A stretch of 64,000 nucleotides of DNA, from the NCBI RefSeq assembly GCF_017308075.1, contig NZ_JAFKFX010000037.1:1-64000 (forward strand), read 5' to 3'. Within the stretch, counting starts at the first letter, position 1. The number at the start of each line of letters is the position of its first letter. The translations under genes were made by a program, and so were the position numbers. The notes below the pieces were generated by a model. The model saw only the letters and a list, made by a program, of their open reading frames with translations, searched no databases and had not been told where the DNA came from. The DNA is from Allobosea sp. (GTDB taxonomy: Bacteria; Pseudomonadota; Alphaproteobacteria; Rhizobiales; Beijerinckiaceae). Below are positions 38,068 through 46,347 of the stretch, piece by piece.

Positions 38068-38520
38068 TCAGGCGCTGGCGCCTGCCTCGGCCTCCGGCGT
38101 GCCCCGGCGGCGCTCGCTCATGAACTCGTCGAACTCGGCCTTGTCCTTGGCCATGCGCAGCCGGCCGAGGAAGTCCTGGAATTCGCGCTGCTCATCCTCA
38201 AGGCGACGCAGCGTCTCCTCGCGATACTCGTCGAAGGCGCGGTTGCCACTGGAAGGGCCGCGCCCCCAGCCGCCGCCGAAGCCGGAACGGCCCCAGCCCT
38301 GCCCGCCACCCATGCGGTCGCGCAGGCGCTCCATTTTGTCCTGCAGGCGGCTCATCCGGTGCTCGTAGCGCGCCTGTCCGCAACCATATCCCATGCGTCC
38401 ACTCCCAAACAGAAAGACCAGGGTCGCCAGACCCAGCGGCCACCAGACGATGAAGCCGAGCACAGCGAATGCGAGCCAGGCTCCCTTTCCGTATTCATCA
38501 AGCTTGGCGACGATCGGCAT
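38068..38520 (-). CDS. DUF2852 family membrane protein
   Basis: 150 residues. Start MPIVAKLDEYGKGAWLAFAVLG, one or two close TM helices (about 14-42, with WWPLGLATLVFLFG), then a charged region with YEHRMSRLQDKMERLRDRMGGGQG, a glycine-rich bridge, and a helical tail containing FDEYREETLRRLEDEQREFQDF, cited as about residues 98-119. This is the architecture of DUF2852 proteins of Rhizobiales, whose role is unknown. GAGAGGG upstream of the ATG. It lies in the spot between ybgC and tolQ, and a perfect palindrome sits 76 bases upstream of its start. Confidence 0.85.
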   Translation of the reverse strand: MPIVAKLDEYGKGAWLAFAVLGFIVWWPLGLATLVFLFGSGRMGYGCGQARYEHRMSRLQDKMERLRDRMGGGQGWGRSGFGGGWGRGPSSGNRAFDEYREETLRRLEDEQREFQDFLGRLRMAKDKAEFDEFMSERRRGTPEAEAGASA

Positions 38521-38839
38521 CGATCCCTCTCGAAACTGAATGGCAGCGACGGATGCCGCTGCCGGCCAACCTCCCCGATCGGCGAGCGCCGATCGTGTGA
38601 ATGTAAATCACATTCACATATCTGACCGCAGCTGCCAAGCCTTTCAAGGCGAGGGACACAAATTTTTGCGCAGGCACCTTCCCGGCCCGCCATCAACTCG
38701 GTTTGCCGGACAAGCCGCGTCGGCGGCGCCGATAAGGGAGCCATGCCGGAACCTTTTTGAAGAAGACCCCGGAATGGCTCCCGGATCTGCGCTTCGCTAC
38801 GTTCGGGACGTCGATGATCTGAAGATGTGCGGGCGAGCT
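38521..38839. other. Spacer between TetR and DUF2852 genes
   Basis: 319 bases. It holds the 38596-38618 palindrome (listed separately), an AT-rich patch CACAAATTTTTGCGC near 38658, and a long imperfect inverted repeat GGGAGCCAT (38736-38744) / ATGGCTCCC (38774-38782). No coding frame is supported. Confidence 0.55.
38596..38618. promoter_or_regulatory. Palindromic operator-like site upstream of DUF2852
   Basis: Perfect nine-base arms TGTGAATGT (38596-38604) and ACATTCACA (38610-38618) with a five-base spacer, in an otherwise GC-rich surrounding. It lies 76 bases upstream of the DUF2852 ATG. It looks like a dimeric repressor site, but I cannot name the regulator; it differs from the palindrome at the TetR gene. 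Confidence 0.65.
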
Positions 38840-39487
38840 TCAGCCGGCCTTGTCAGGCGGCAGGCCGAGCCCTTTGAGATAGATCAGCATGCCCGCCTCG
38901 AGCAGGTCGGAAGCCGACATCGGCAGCGGGCGCCGGCCGCCATCGGCGCGTCCGAACAGGGCCGCGACCCCGTGCGACATCGCCCAGATATGCAGCGCCA
39001 TCATCAGCGCCGGCGGCCGCTTGCCCGGCGGCAAGGCCGAGATCAGCGTCTCGGCCGCCTGCCGCAATTGCTGGAAGGCGCGCTCCGCCGCATTGCGCAG
39101 TTCCGGGCTGGCGTCGAGCGGCACGCCGGCCTCGAACATCGCCGAATAGAAAGCCGGCTGATCGTGGGCGAAGGCGAGATAGGCCCGGCCGAGCCGGTGG
39201 AAGGCCGTCTCGACATCGGGCCTGCCCTCGTCCCAGGCTTTCGCCAAGGCGTCCTCGAAGGCGGCGAAGCCGCGCGCCGCGACATCCGCCAGCAACTCGT
39301 CGCGGTCGCGATAATGCCGATAGGGCGCAGCCGGGCTGACACCGGCCATCCGGGCGGCTTCGGCGAAGGTGAAGCCGTTCGGCCCCTTCTCGCCGATCAG
39401 GCCGAGCGCGGCGCGCACCAGCGCCTCCTTGAGATTGCCGTGATGGTAGCCGCGCGGCTGCTCGGGCTCGTTGCGTTTCCAGCTCAT
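38840..39487 (-). CDS. TetR-family transcriptional regulator
   Basis: 215 residues. The N-terminal HTH is YHHGNLKEALVRAALGLIGE, then FTFAEAARMAGVSPAAPYRHY, then RDRDELLADVAARG (together about residues 14-68). The C-terminal ligand domain matches the WHG/TetR_C group (AYLAFAHDQPAFYSAMFEAG; MALHIWAMSHGVAALFG). No ligand is known. The ATG at 39487 lies inside a perfect palindrome, so the protein may repress itself by covering its own start. It lies between ybgC and DUF2852 on the same strand. Confidence 0.9.
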   Translation of the reverse strand: MSWKRNEPEQPRGYHHGNLKEALVRAALGLIGEKGPNGFTFAEAARMAGVSPAAPYRHYRDRDELLADVAARGFAAFEDALAKAWDEGRPDVETAFHRLGRAYLAFAHDQPAFYSAMFEAGVPLDASPELRNAAERAFQQLRQAAETLISALPPGKRPPALMMALHIWAMSHGVAALFGRADGGRRPLPMSASDLLEAGMLIYLKGLGLPPDKAG

Positions 39488-39505
39488 GTTAGCGGCCCTA
39501 ACATG
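39485..39505. promoter_or_regulatory. Palindrome overlapping the TetR start codon
   Basis: Perfect eight-base arms CATGTTAG (39485-39492) and CTAACATG (39498-39505) with spacer CGGCC. The first three bases are the complement of the TetR ATG. Position and symmetry suggest an autoregulatory TetR operator. Confidence 0.72.
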
Positions 39506-39544
39506 GTGACCGGCGAGCGTCGATGCCAACCCGTGCCGGCCCGG

Positions 39545-40000
39545 TCAGACGATCTCCAGCCCGAGCCTCTGCCGCAGCACGTCGGGGATGCGTCGCGCCT
39601 TGCCGCCGCCGACGCAGGCGACCTTGACCTGCGCGGTGATCAGCACCTCCTCGCCGCGCAGGATGCGCTGATCGAGCTCCATGGTGGCGCCGCGCGCCAG
39701 GGTCGGCACCGTCTCGACCGTCAAGAGGTCGTCCATCACCGCCGGTCGGACGAAATCGATCGTCATGCGCCGTACCGCGAAGCCGAGCGCCGCATCCCCG
39801 TCGAACAATTCGCGCTGCTCGATCCCGAGCGCACGGATCAGCTCGGTACGGCCGCGCTCCATGAAGCGCAGATAGGAGGCGTGATAGACGACGCCGGAGA
39901 AGTCCGTGTCCTCGTAATAGACGCGGACGGAGATCCGGTGGCCGGCGGGCTTGTGGTCGGCGGACTTATGGTCGGCGGGCCTGGGCTGCAAATCGGTCAT
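39545..40000 (-). CDS. ybgC: Tol-Pal-associated acyl-CoA thioesterase YbgC
   Basis: 151 residues, hotdog fold. The signature RVYYEDTDFSGVVYHASYLRFMERGRTEL (about residues 26-54) includes the catalytic Asp of 4-hydroxybenzoyl-CoA-type thioesterases; LTVETVPTLARGATMELDQ follows. YbgC proteins hydrolyse acyl-CoA and are linked to the Tol-Pal cluster and phospholipid synthesis. Here it is split from tolQ by TetR and DUF2852. The N-terminus has an unusual ADHK-SADHK-PAGH repeat. ATG at 40000 is used; an in-frame ATG at 40063 is possible and neither has a strong ribosome site. Confidence 0.93.
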   Translation of the reverse strand: MTDLQPRPADHKSADHKPAGHRISVRVYYEDTDFSGVVYHASYLRFMERGRTELIRALGIEQRELFDGDAALGFAVRRMTIDFVRPAVMDDLLTVETVPTLARGATMELDQRILRGEEVLITAQVKVACVGGGKARRIPDVLRQRLGLEIV

Positions 40001-40139
40001 CGCGAGCTGGCTTGGTCCTTTGCTGGGTGACGTGCCCACCGTGCCGAGCAGTTTCCGGATCATCCTGTCAAGTGCATGCCGGTGCGGAACCCGACCGGGA
40101 CCCCGGGGTTATCCTCGCAGGACACGAGGAGACTTGCCG

Positions 40140-40352
40140 ATGTCGAAGCTGCGAGATGCAGCCCAGCAGGCCAGGGCCCGCAAGGCGCTCGATCAGAAGC
40201 GCAAGGCCGAAACCGGGCCGACACCTCCCGACAGCCGCAACGCCGGCGAAGGCATGCAGCCGATCGAGAATGCTCGGGAGGCGCCTTCCGGCGCGCTTGA
40301 GCATGCCGGCCAACTGCCGGCCATGCAGCGCGCGAAATTCGCGCGCCGTTAG
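40140..40352 (+). CDS. Small hypothetical protein (70 aa)
   Basis: A short, highly charged protein (MSKLRDAAQQARARKALDQK..., ending AMQRAKFARR), probably largely disordered or helical. No family recognised. Support comes from GAGGAG eight bases before the ATG, GC-rich codon third positions and an exact fit between ybgC (divergent) and ruvB (convergent), with a seven-base gap to the ruvB stop. No cysteine, no signal peptide. It may be a small DNA- or RNA-binding or stress protein, but nothing in the sequence proves that. Confidence 0.6.
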   Translation: MSKLRDAAQQARARKALDQKRKAETGPTPPDSRNAGEGMQPIENAREAPSGALEHAGQLPAMQRAKFARR

Positions 40353-40358
40353 GCCCGG

Positions 40359-41402
40359 TCAGGCATCCTCGTCGTCGCCGAACAGGCCGAACTGCGCCGT
40401 CTCGCGGTTGGGTTCGGCCATGCCGAGATGCCGGAAGGCATGCGCGGTCAGAAGGCGCCCGCGCGGCGTGCGCTGCAGGAAGCCCTGCTGAAGCAGGAAG
40501 GGCTCGATGATCTCCTCGATCGCGTCGCGCGGCTCGGAGAGCGCCGCAGCGATGGTCTCGATGCCGACCGGCCCGCCGCCGAAATTCACCGCGACCATGG
40601 TCAGATAGCGCCGGTCCATCAGGTCGAGACCGATGCCGTCGACCTCGAGCAGGCCGAGCGCCTTGTCGGCGACCTTGCGGGTGACGATGGCGTCGCCATC
40701 GACGATGGCGAAGTCGCGCACGCGTCTCAGCAGGCGCCCTGCAATGCGCGGCGTCCCGCGGGACCGGCGCGCGATTTCGTTGGCGCCGTCATCCGACATC
40801 GGCACGCCGAGCACCCGCGCGCCCCGCGCGACGATGCCCTGCAATTCCTCGACCGTGTAGAACTGCAGACGCACCGGAATGCCGAAGCGGTCGCGCAGCG
40901 GCGTCGTCAGCAACCCCGCCCGCGTCGTCGCGCCGACCAAAGTGAACTTCGGCAGGTCGATCTTGACCGAGCGCGCGGCCGGCCCCTCGCCGATGATCAG
41001 GTCGAGCTGGTAGTCCTCCATCGCCGGATAGAGGATTTCCTCGACCGCCGGGTTGAGCCGGTGGATCTCGTCGATGAAGAGCACGTCGCGCTCTTCGAGA
41101 TTGGTCAATTGCGCCGCAAGGTCGCCGGCCTTGGCGATCACCGGCCCCGAGGTCGAGCGGAAATTCACCCCGAGCTCGCGCGCCACGATCTGCGCCAATG
41201 TCGTCTTGCCGAGGCCGGGCGGCCCGACGAACAGGACATGGTCGAGTGCGTCGCCGCGCGCCCGCGCCGCATTGATGAAGACCTGGAGGTTCGCCCGCGC
41301 CGCCGCCTGGCCGGTGAAATCGGCGAGCGAAAGCGGCCGCAGCGAGTTCTCGCTGTCGTCCTCGCGGCGCTCGGGCGTCACCAATCGGCGCGGCTCGCTC
41401 AC
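40359..41402 (-). CDS. ruvB: Holliday junction branch migration helicase RuvB
   Basis: 347 residues, AAA+ motor that drives branch migration with Ruv[12 protein letters not shown] at the N-terminus, Walker [21 protein letters not shown] (about 60-79), Walker [13 protein letters not shown] (about 109-120), the sensor-1 region LVGATTRAG, the arginine finger in [14 protein letters not shown], and the winged-helix C-terminus with [20 protein letters not shown] start overlapping the GNAT stop as GTGA. Confidence 0.98.
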   Translation of the reverse strand: MSEPRRLVTPERREDDSENSLRPLSLADFTGQAAARANLQVFINAARARGDALDHVLFVGPPGLGKTTLAQIVARELGVNFRSTSGPVIAKAGDLAAQLTNLEERDVLFIDEIHRLNPAVEEILYPAMEDYQLDLIIGEGPAARSVKIDLPKFTLVGATTRAGLLTTPLRDRFGIPVRLQFYTVEELQGIVARGARVLGVPMSDDGANEIARRSRGTPRIAGRLLRRVRDFAIVDGDAIVTRKVADKALGLLEVDGIGLDLMDRRYLTMVAVNFGGGPVGIETIAAALSEPRDAIEEIIEPFLLQQGFLQRTPRGRLLTAHAFRHLGMAEPNRETAQFGLFGDDEDA

Positions 41403-41884
41403 AGCGCGATCTCCAGTTCGAGCGCGTCGCGCACGGGAATGTCCTGATAGCCGGTCTTGATGATCGTCGGGATCACCGAGCGATAGGCGTCGATCGCCTC
41501 GACATAGAGCCCCGAGAAGCGAAAGCCGAGCTTCTGGTAGAAGGCCAGGCCCGGCATGTTGTCATTGGTCAGCATGGCCCGCAGCCTGACGGCGCCGCGC
41601 GCATTCGCCGCGGTCTTGACCGCCTCGAGCAGTCGCTCCGCCGCGCCCTCGCCAGGCTTCAGCGCATGCAGCGCGCAGAGCACGGCCGTGTCGCCATCGG
41701 GTGACCAGCTCGCCAGCGCCAAAGGTTCGCCGGCGGCAGAGAACAGGCCGAGCAGCGGGATCTCGGCGCAATCATAGGTCTTCAGGCCGATCATCATGCG
41801 ATGCGAGCCCCAATGCCGCATCATCAGCGCGAGGAAGGCGCTCTTGTCCTCGACCTCGCGGACCAGTTCCGGCGCGTGGCTCAT
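41399..41884 (-). CDS. GNAT-family N-acetyltransferase inserted between ruvA and ruvB
   Basis: 161 residues. A GNAT-like layout with [20 protein letters not shown] (the acetyl-CoA pyrophosphate loop region, about 82-101), [23 protein letters not shown] (strand-helix typical of the C-terminal half). Substrate unknown. Its ATG overlaps the ruvA stop (ATGA) and its stop overlaps the ruvB GTG (GTGA), so it is fully embedded in the ruvAB transcript. Some Rhizobiales may carry a gene here; I have not been able to check. It could also be a degenerate member with a different function. Confidence 0.8.
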   Translation of the reverse strand: MSHAPELVREVEDKSAFLALMMRHWGSHRMMIGLKTYDCAEIPLLGLFSAAGEPLALASWSPDGDTAVLCALHALKPGEGAAERLLEAVKTAANARGAVRLRAMLTNDNMPGLAFYQKLGFRFSGLYVEAIDAYRSVIPTIIKTGYQDIPVRDALELEIAL

Positions 41885-42498
41885 TTCGCCAGCTCCTTCA
41901 GGCCGAGGCGGATCAGTTGGGCCGTCCCGGCTCCCTCTCCTGCGGCGCGGGACGCAGCTGCGACCGCCGCCACCGCCTGCGCCTGAGGATAGCCGAGATT
42001 GACCAGGGCCGAGACCGCATCGGCGACTGGCTGCGGCAGACGCTTGTCGTCGAGCGCACCAGCGAGCTCGGCGACGCCGGCATCGATATGGCCGAAGGAC
42101 GGCGCCTTGTCCTTGAGCTCGGCGCAGATCCGCTGCGCCAGCTTCGGCCCGACGCCGGGCGCGCGCGCCACCGCCGCCTTGTCGCCGGTCGCGATCGCCG
42201 TCGCCAGCGCCCCGGGCTCCAGCGTCGAGAGGATCGCGAGCGCGACCTTGGCGCCGACGCCCTGGACCGTCTGCATCAGCCGGAACCAGTCGCGCTCGGT
42301 ATCCGACAGGAAGCCGTAGAGCCGGATCGCATCCTCGCGGACATGGGTCTCGATCGACAGGGCCGCAGCCTCGCCCGTCTTGGGCAGGCGCTGCAGGGTC
42401 CGCGACGAGCACTGCACGACATAGCCGACGCCCTGAACGTCGACGATGACGAAGTCCTCCCCATACGAATCGATGAGGCCCTTTAGCTTTCCGATCAT
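41881..42498 (-). CDS. ruvA: Holliday junction branch migration protein RuvA
   Basis: 205 residues. Domain I OB-fold at residues 1-65 ([20 protein letters not shown]), domain II with two helix-hairpin-helix motifs ([42 protein letters not shown]), a flexible linker, and domain III ([20 protein letters not shown]) that touches RuvB. It binds four-way junctions as a tetramer. First gene of the ruvA-GNAT-ruvB unit; ruvC is further upstream beyond an oppositely oriented oxidoreductase. Confidence 0.97.
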   Translation of the reverse strand: MIGKLKGLIDSYGEDFVIVDVQGVGYVVQCSSRTLQRLPKTGEAAALSIETHVREDAIRLYGFLSDTERDWFRLMQTVQGVGAKVALAILSTLEPGALATAIATGDKAAVARAPGVGPKLAQRICAELKDKAPSFGHIDAGVAELAGALDDKRLPQPVADAVSALVNLGYPQAQAVAAVAAASRAAGEGAGTAQLIRLGLKELAK

Positions 42499-42586
42499 GC
42501 CAACCTGTTAGCATGATCGCCCCTTTCGGCCAGCGCGGATCATTCGCGGCGATCATGCGTTCTCCGCTGGAAATGGGGGGCGCCGC

Positions 42587-43798
42587 GTGCTGACGAGAAA
42601 GAGAGACCTGCGGACCGGCCGCTCGGTCTGGCAGGAGAAGCGGGCGCCGTCCGTGCCGGGCTGGAAACTTCTGGCTGATGCGCGTGCCGATGTCGTCGTC
42701 ATCGGCGCCGGTATTTCGGGCGCCATGGTCGCCGACGCGCTCAGCGAGGTCGGGCTGGACGTGCTGATCGTCGACCGGCGCGGCCCCGTGCGCGGCTCGA
42801 CCGTCGCCAGCACCGCCCTCCTCCAATACGAGATCGACCAGCCCCTGACCAAGCTCTCGCGCCAGATCGGCGAGGAAGCGGCGATCCGGGCCTGGCGGCG
42901 CTCTCGGTTGGCCCTGGACGGGCTTTACGCCCGCATCCGAGCTTTGTCGCTGGCACCGATGCGGCGGCGCGACTCCCTCTATCTCGCCGGCGATCTGCTC
43001 GATGCCGAGGCCCTGTCGCACGAGGGCGAGGCCCGCCGCCGCGCCGGGTTCGAGACCGCTTTCCTCGGCACAACCGCGGTCGAGGAGCGTTTCGGCATCG
43101 CACACCGGGCCGCCCTGCTCGGCTATGACAATGTTGAGGTCGATCCGCGCGCACTCGCCGCTGGTTTCCTGCGTACCGCGATCGGCCGCGGTGCGCGGCT
43201 CGCCAGCCCGGTCGAGATCGTCGACATCGACGCGAGGCCGCGCTCGGTCGTTCTGCGGACCAAGGCCAGCACGCATATAAGCTGCCGCCATGTCGTATTC
43301 TGCACCGGCTACGAGATCCCGCTCGGGCTGGAGCCGAAGGGACATCAGGCGATCTCGACCTGGGCGATCGCCACCCCCGCGCAGCCGCGCCGCCTCTGGC
43401 CGGAGCGCTGTTTCGTCTGGGAGGCGTCCGAGCCCTATCTCTATCTGCGCACCACGCCCGATGGCCGGGTGATCTGCGGCGGCGAGGACGAGGATTTCGT
43501 CGACGAAGAGGCGCGCGACCGGCTGATCGCAGCCAAGACCAAAACCTTGCAGAGGAAGCTCGCCGGGCTCTTCCCGGAACTCGACATACGGGCCGATTTT
43601 GCCTGGGCCGGCACCTTCGGCGCCTCGGCCACGGGGCTACCGACGATCGGCGAGCTGCCCGGGCTGAAGAATTGCTGGGCGGTCATGGGCTTCGGCGGCA
43701 ACGGCATCACCTATAGCCGCATCGGCGCCGAGATCGTCCGGGCCGGGCTCACCGGCAAGGGCGATCCGGACGCCGAACTCTACGCCTACCGGACCTGA
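42587..43798 (+). CDS. FAD-dependent oxidoreductase (DAO/GlpO-like)
   Basis: 403 residues, FAD-binding D-amino-acid-oxidase fold. Dinucleotide motif [20 protein letters not shown] (about residues 35-54) with the ribose-binding acidic residue in [17 protein letters not shown]-terminal FAD contact [20 protein letters not shown] and [22 protein letters not shown]. Relatives oxidise secondary or tertiary amines such as gamma-glutamylputrescine, sarcosine or glycine; substrate not decided. GTG start; AATGGGGGG upstream. It is divergent from ruvA and overlaps the 3' end of ruvC by 13 bases, so it separates ruvC from ruvAB. Confidence 0.87.
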   Translation: MLTRKRDLRTGRSVWQEKRAPSVPGWKLLADARADVVVIGAGISGAMVADALSEVGLDVLIVDRRGPVRGSTVASTALLQYEIDQPLTKLSRQIGEEAAIRAWRRSRLALDGLYARIRALSLAPMRRRDSLYLAGDLLDAEALSHEGEARRRAGFETAFLGTTAVEERFGIAHRAALLGYDNVEVDPRALAAGFLRTAIGRGARLASPVEIVDIDARPRSVVLRTKASTHISCRHVVFCTGYEIPLGLEPKGHQAISTWAIATPAQPRRLWPERCFVWEASEPYLYLRTTPDGRVICGGEDEDFVDEEARDRLIAAKTKTLQRKLAGLFPELDIRADFAWAGTFGASATGLPTIGELPGLKNCWAVMGFGGNGITYSRIGAEIVRAGLTGKGDPDAELYAYRT

Positions 43799-44295
43799 TA
43801 CTTCGCCAGCATCGCCCGGGCGCCACGATGCTGGGCATGGCAGATCGCCACGGCCAGAGCGTCGGCAGCGTCGGCGCTCTTCGTCTCGGCCTTGGGCAGC
43901 AGCACACGGATCATCGCCTGGACCTGCTTCTTGTCAGCATGGCCGACGCCCACCACCGTCTTCTTGACCAGATTCGCCGCATATTCGGCGACCTCGAGCC
44001 CCGCCAGCGCCGGCACCACCAAAGCGACTCCGCGCGCCTGGCCGAGCTTCAGCGCCGATTGCGGGTCGCGGTTGACGAAAGTCTCCTCGACCGCGACCTC
44101 CCCCGGCGCATGCGCCGCGATCACGCCGGCGATGCCGTCATGCAACTGCCGCAGCCGCTCGGCCAGCGTGGCCTTCTGCTCGCTTTCGACCACGCCGCAG
44201 GCGATGAAGGCGAGCTTGGTCCCCTCGCTGAGGATGACGCCCCAGCCGGTCTTGCGCAGACCGGGGTCGATGCCGAGGATACGAATCGCGTTCAT
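43786..44295 (-). CDS. ruvC: Holliday junction resolvase RuvC
   Basis: 169 residues. It cuts Holliday junctions as a dimer. RNase H-like fold with the four acidic residues: Asp in [16 protein letters not shown], Glu in [20 protein letters not shown], and the two Asp in [20 protein letters not shown] at 44295 sits directly after a GTG in the same frame. Its last 13 bases overlap the converging oxidoreductase gene, so it is transcriptionally separate from ruvA-ruvB. Confidence 0.97.
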   Translation of the reverse strand: MNAIRILGIDPGLRKTGWGVILSEGTKLAFIACGVVESEQKATLAERLRQLHDGIAGVIAAHAPGEVAVEETFVNRDPQSALKLGQARGVALVVPALAGLEVAEYAANLVKKTVVGVGHADKKQVQAMIRVLLPKAETKSADAADALAVAICHAQHRGARAMLAKYQVR

Positions 44296-44490
44296 CACGG
44301 CAGCTTAGAGCACGTTCCGGGCAGCTTGCCTTCTCCGTCGGGGCGAAGCCTCACGCCATCATGCGGCTGGCCTTCACGAACGCCCATCGTCCGATCGATG
44401 CTTGACGGTCATCGCCGTCATCACGGCAACAGGGGTTGATCGCATGGCCGCTTGGGGCGAGTTGAGAGTTCAGTCACCCTGCCCGAGGCC

Positions 44491-45270
44491 ATGCTCGAAC
44501 TCATCGCCCCCTTCTTCCCCGGCCTCACCGCCTCGGGCATCGCCACGCTGCTCTTCGCCACCTTTCTCGGCGGGCTGGTGCGCGGCTTTACTGGCTTCGG
44601 CTTCGCCATGGTCTTCATGCCGCTCGCCTCGGTCGTGCTCGGCCCGGTCGCGGCGCTCGGCCTGATCTGGGTGATCGACGTGCCCTTCGCCCTGCCGCTG
44701 GCGGCGCGCTCAGCCAAAAGAGCCGAATGGCGCGAGGTCGTTCCGCTGCTGATCGCCGCGACGCTGACCCTGCCGATCGGCCTCACCCTGCTGGTCTGGC
44801 TCGACCAGACGACGATGCGCTGGCTGCTCTCCTCGCTCGTGCTCGCCACGGTGGCACTGCTCGCCTCCGGCTGGCGCTATCACGGCCAGCCGGGCATCCC
44901 GCTTTCGCTCGGCGTCGGCGCCCTGTCCGGGCTCTGCAACGGGCTCGCCAGCATTGGCGGCATGCCGCTCGCCGTCTTCTGGCTCGGTGCTCAGCGCAAC
45001 GACCGCCACAAGACGCGTGCCAACATGCAGACCTATTTCGGCCTAGGCACCATCGTCAGCGGCACCATCCTCTGGATCAAGGGCATTCTCGGCGTCGCGG
45101 CCCTGATGATGGCGCTGCCGCTCTTCCTGATCTATGGCGCCGGCCTCTGGATCGGCACGCACGCCTTCAGGCTCGCCTCCGAGCAGACCTTCCGGCGCAT
45201 CGCCTATATGACGATTTTCCTCAGCGCGATCGCCGGCCTGCCGCTCTGGGATGCGCTGCTCGGGCGCTGA
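44491..45270 (+). CDS. Sulfite exporter TauE/SafE family transporter
   Basis: 259 residues, roughly seven or eight TM helices in two homologous halves. Family motif FLGGLVRGFTGFGFAMVFMPL (about residues 21-41) is the first repeat; the second is LGVGALSGLCNGLASIGGMPLAVFWLG (about 141-167). Members export sulfite, sulfoacetate or other organic anions. No sulfur genes are nearby, so the substrate is open. ATG chosen at 44491, where the hydrophobic N-terminus begins. Divergent from ruvC; a repeat separates its 3' end from the converging yebC. Confidence 0.88.
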   Translation: MLELIAPFFPGLTASGIATLLFATFLGGLVRGFTGFGFAMVFMPLASVVLGPVAALGLIWVIDVPFALPLAARSAKRAEWREVVPLLIAATLTLPIGLTLLVWLDQTTMRWLLSSLVLATVALLASGWRYHGQPGIPLSLGVGALSGLCNGLASIGGMPLAVFWLGAQRNDRHKTRANMQTYFGLGTIVSGTILWIKGILGVAALMMALPLFLIYGAGLWIGTHAFRLASEQTFRRIAYMTIFLSAIAGLPLWDALLGR

Positions 45271-45281
45271 TGCGCCATAGT

Positions 45282-45373
45282 CGTCAGGCTCGACCTTGTG
45301 GCGAGCACCCAGGCCTTGGCCACCGCCCTTCCCAAAGGAAGACGCGGATGGTCGGGACGGGCCCGACCATCGC
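45282..45373. repeat. Palindromic repeat, diverged copy of the 23738/49889 family
   Basis: Starts TCGTCAGGCTCGACCTTGTG with a nearby GGCGAGCACCCAGG, and ends GGATGGTCGGGACGGGCCCG plus ACCATCGCG. It lies between the 3' ends of TauE and yebC and can act as a two-way transcription stop. Confidence 0.72.
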
Positions 45374-45390
45374 GCTGCGCCTGTCCGGCC

Positions 45391-46137
45391 TCAGCCGCTG
45401 AGCTTGGCCATCACCTCGTCGGCGATCTCGAAATTGGCGAAGACGTTCTGGACGTCGTCGTCATTGTCGAGCGCTTCCATCAAGCGGATCATCGACGCCG
45501 CCTTGTCCTCGTCAAGCGGTGCGGTCGTGGTCGGCCGCCAGACCGGCTTGGCAGAGGCCGGCGCACCAAGCGACGTCTCCAGCGCCTTGCTGACATCGTT
45601 CAGCGCATCGAAGGCGCACAGGATGGTGTGGCCGTTCTCGTCGCTGAGCACATCGTCGGCGCCGGCCTCGATCGCCGCCTCCATCACCTTGTCGGCATCC
45701 CCGGCTTCGGCGGGATAGCTGATCTCGCCGACCCGGTTGAACATGAACGAGACCGAATTGCTCTCGCCCATCGCCCCGCCGGATTTAGTGAAGTAGGAGC
45801 GCACCGCCGAGGCCGTGCGGTTGCGGTTGTCGGTCAGCGCCTCGACGATGACAGCCGCACCGCCCGGGCCGTAGCCCTCGTAGCGGACCTCGTCATAGTT
45901 CTCGCCCTCGCCGCCGATCGCCTTCTTGATCGCGCGCTCGATATTGTCCTTCGGCATGTTCTCCGCGCGCGCGGCCAGCACGGCCATGCGCAGGCGCGGA
46001 TTCATGTTCGGGTCGGGCATGCCCATCTTGGCGGCAACGGTGATTTCACGGGCCAGCTTCGAGAACAGCTTGGAACGCACCGCGTCCTGCTTGCCCTTGC
46101 GGTGCATGATGTTCTTGAACTGGGAATGCCCGGCCAT
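45391..46137 (-). CDS. yebC: YebC/PmpR family transcription or translation factor
   Basis: 248 residues, TACO1/YebC family. N-terminus [19 protein letters not shown], then [37 protein letters not shown], and [19 protein letters not shown]. Members have been described as DNA-binding regulators and, more recently, as factors that help ribosomes through proline stretches. ATG at 46137 gives the universal start; GGAGG is 11 bases upstream. In many proteobacteria yebC precedes ruvC, so its location near ruvC here is a broken version of that order. Confidence 0.95.
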   Translation of the reverse strand: MAGHSQFKNIMHRKGKQDAVRSKLFSKLAREITVAAKMGMPDPNMNPRLRMAVLAARAENMPKDNIERAIKKAIGGEGENYDEVRYEGYGPGGAAVIVEALTDNRNRTASAVRSYFTKSGGAMGESNSVSFMFNRVGEISYPAEAGDADKVMEAAIEAGADDVLSDENGHTILCAFDALNDVSKALETSLGAPASAKPVWRPTTTAPLDEDKAASMIRLMEALDNDDDVQNVFANFEIADEVMAKLSG

Positions 46138-46347
46138 GGCTTGGTCGCCTCCGCTCTGATCGCTGTGCCTGCCCGCGGGCGCGCGCAGGCGCGCGTTATA
46201 GTCAGTGGCGTCGGCCGGAAGCAAGCGCACAGGGCGCCGGGTTCGGGATAACGCAACGGCGGCTCGCGCTTAAGCCTTTGTTTTCGAACTCTTCGCAAAG
46301 TCGCCAGGAGCACCTGTCTCCATGTCCCAGGCGATCAGAAGTTGCGC

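Noticed and set aside
39940-39995. Repeat-like segment at the YbgC N-terminus as a regulatory element
   Set aside because: It encodes the ADHK-SADHK-PAGH segment; probably a small in-frame duplication, not a binding site.
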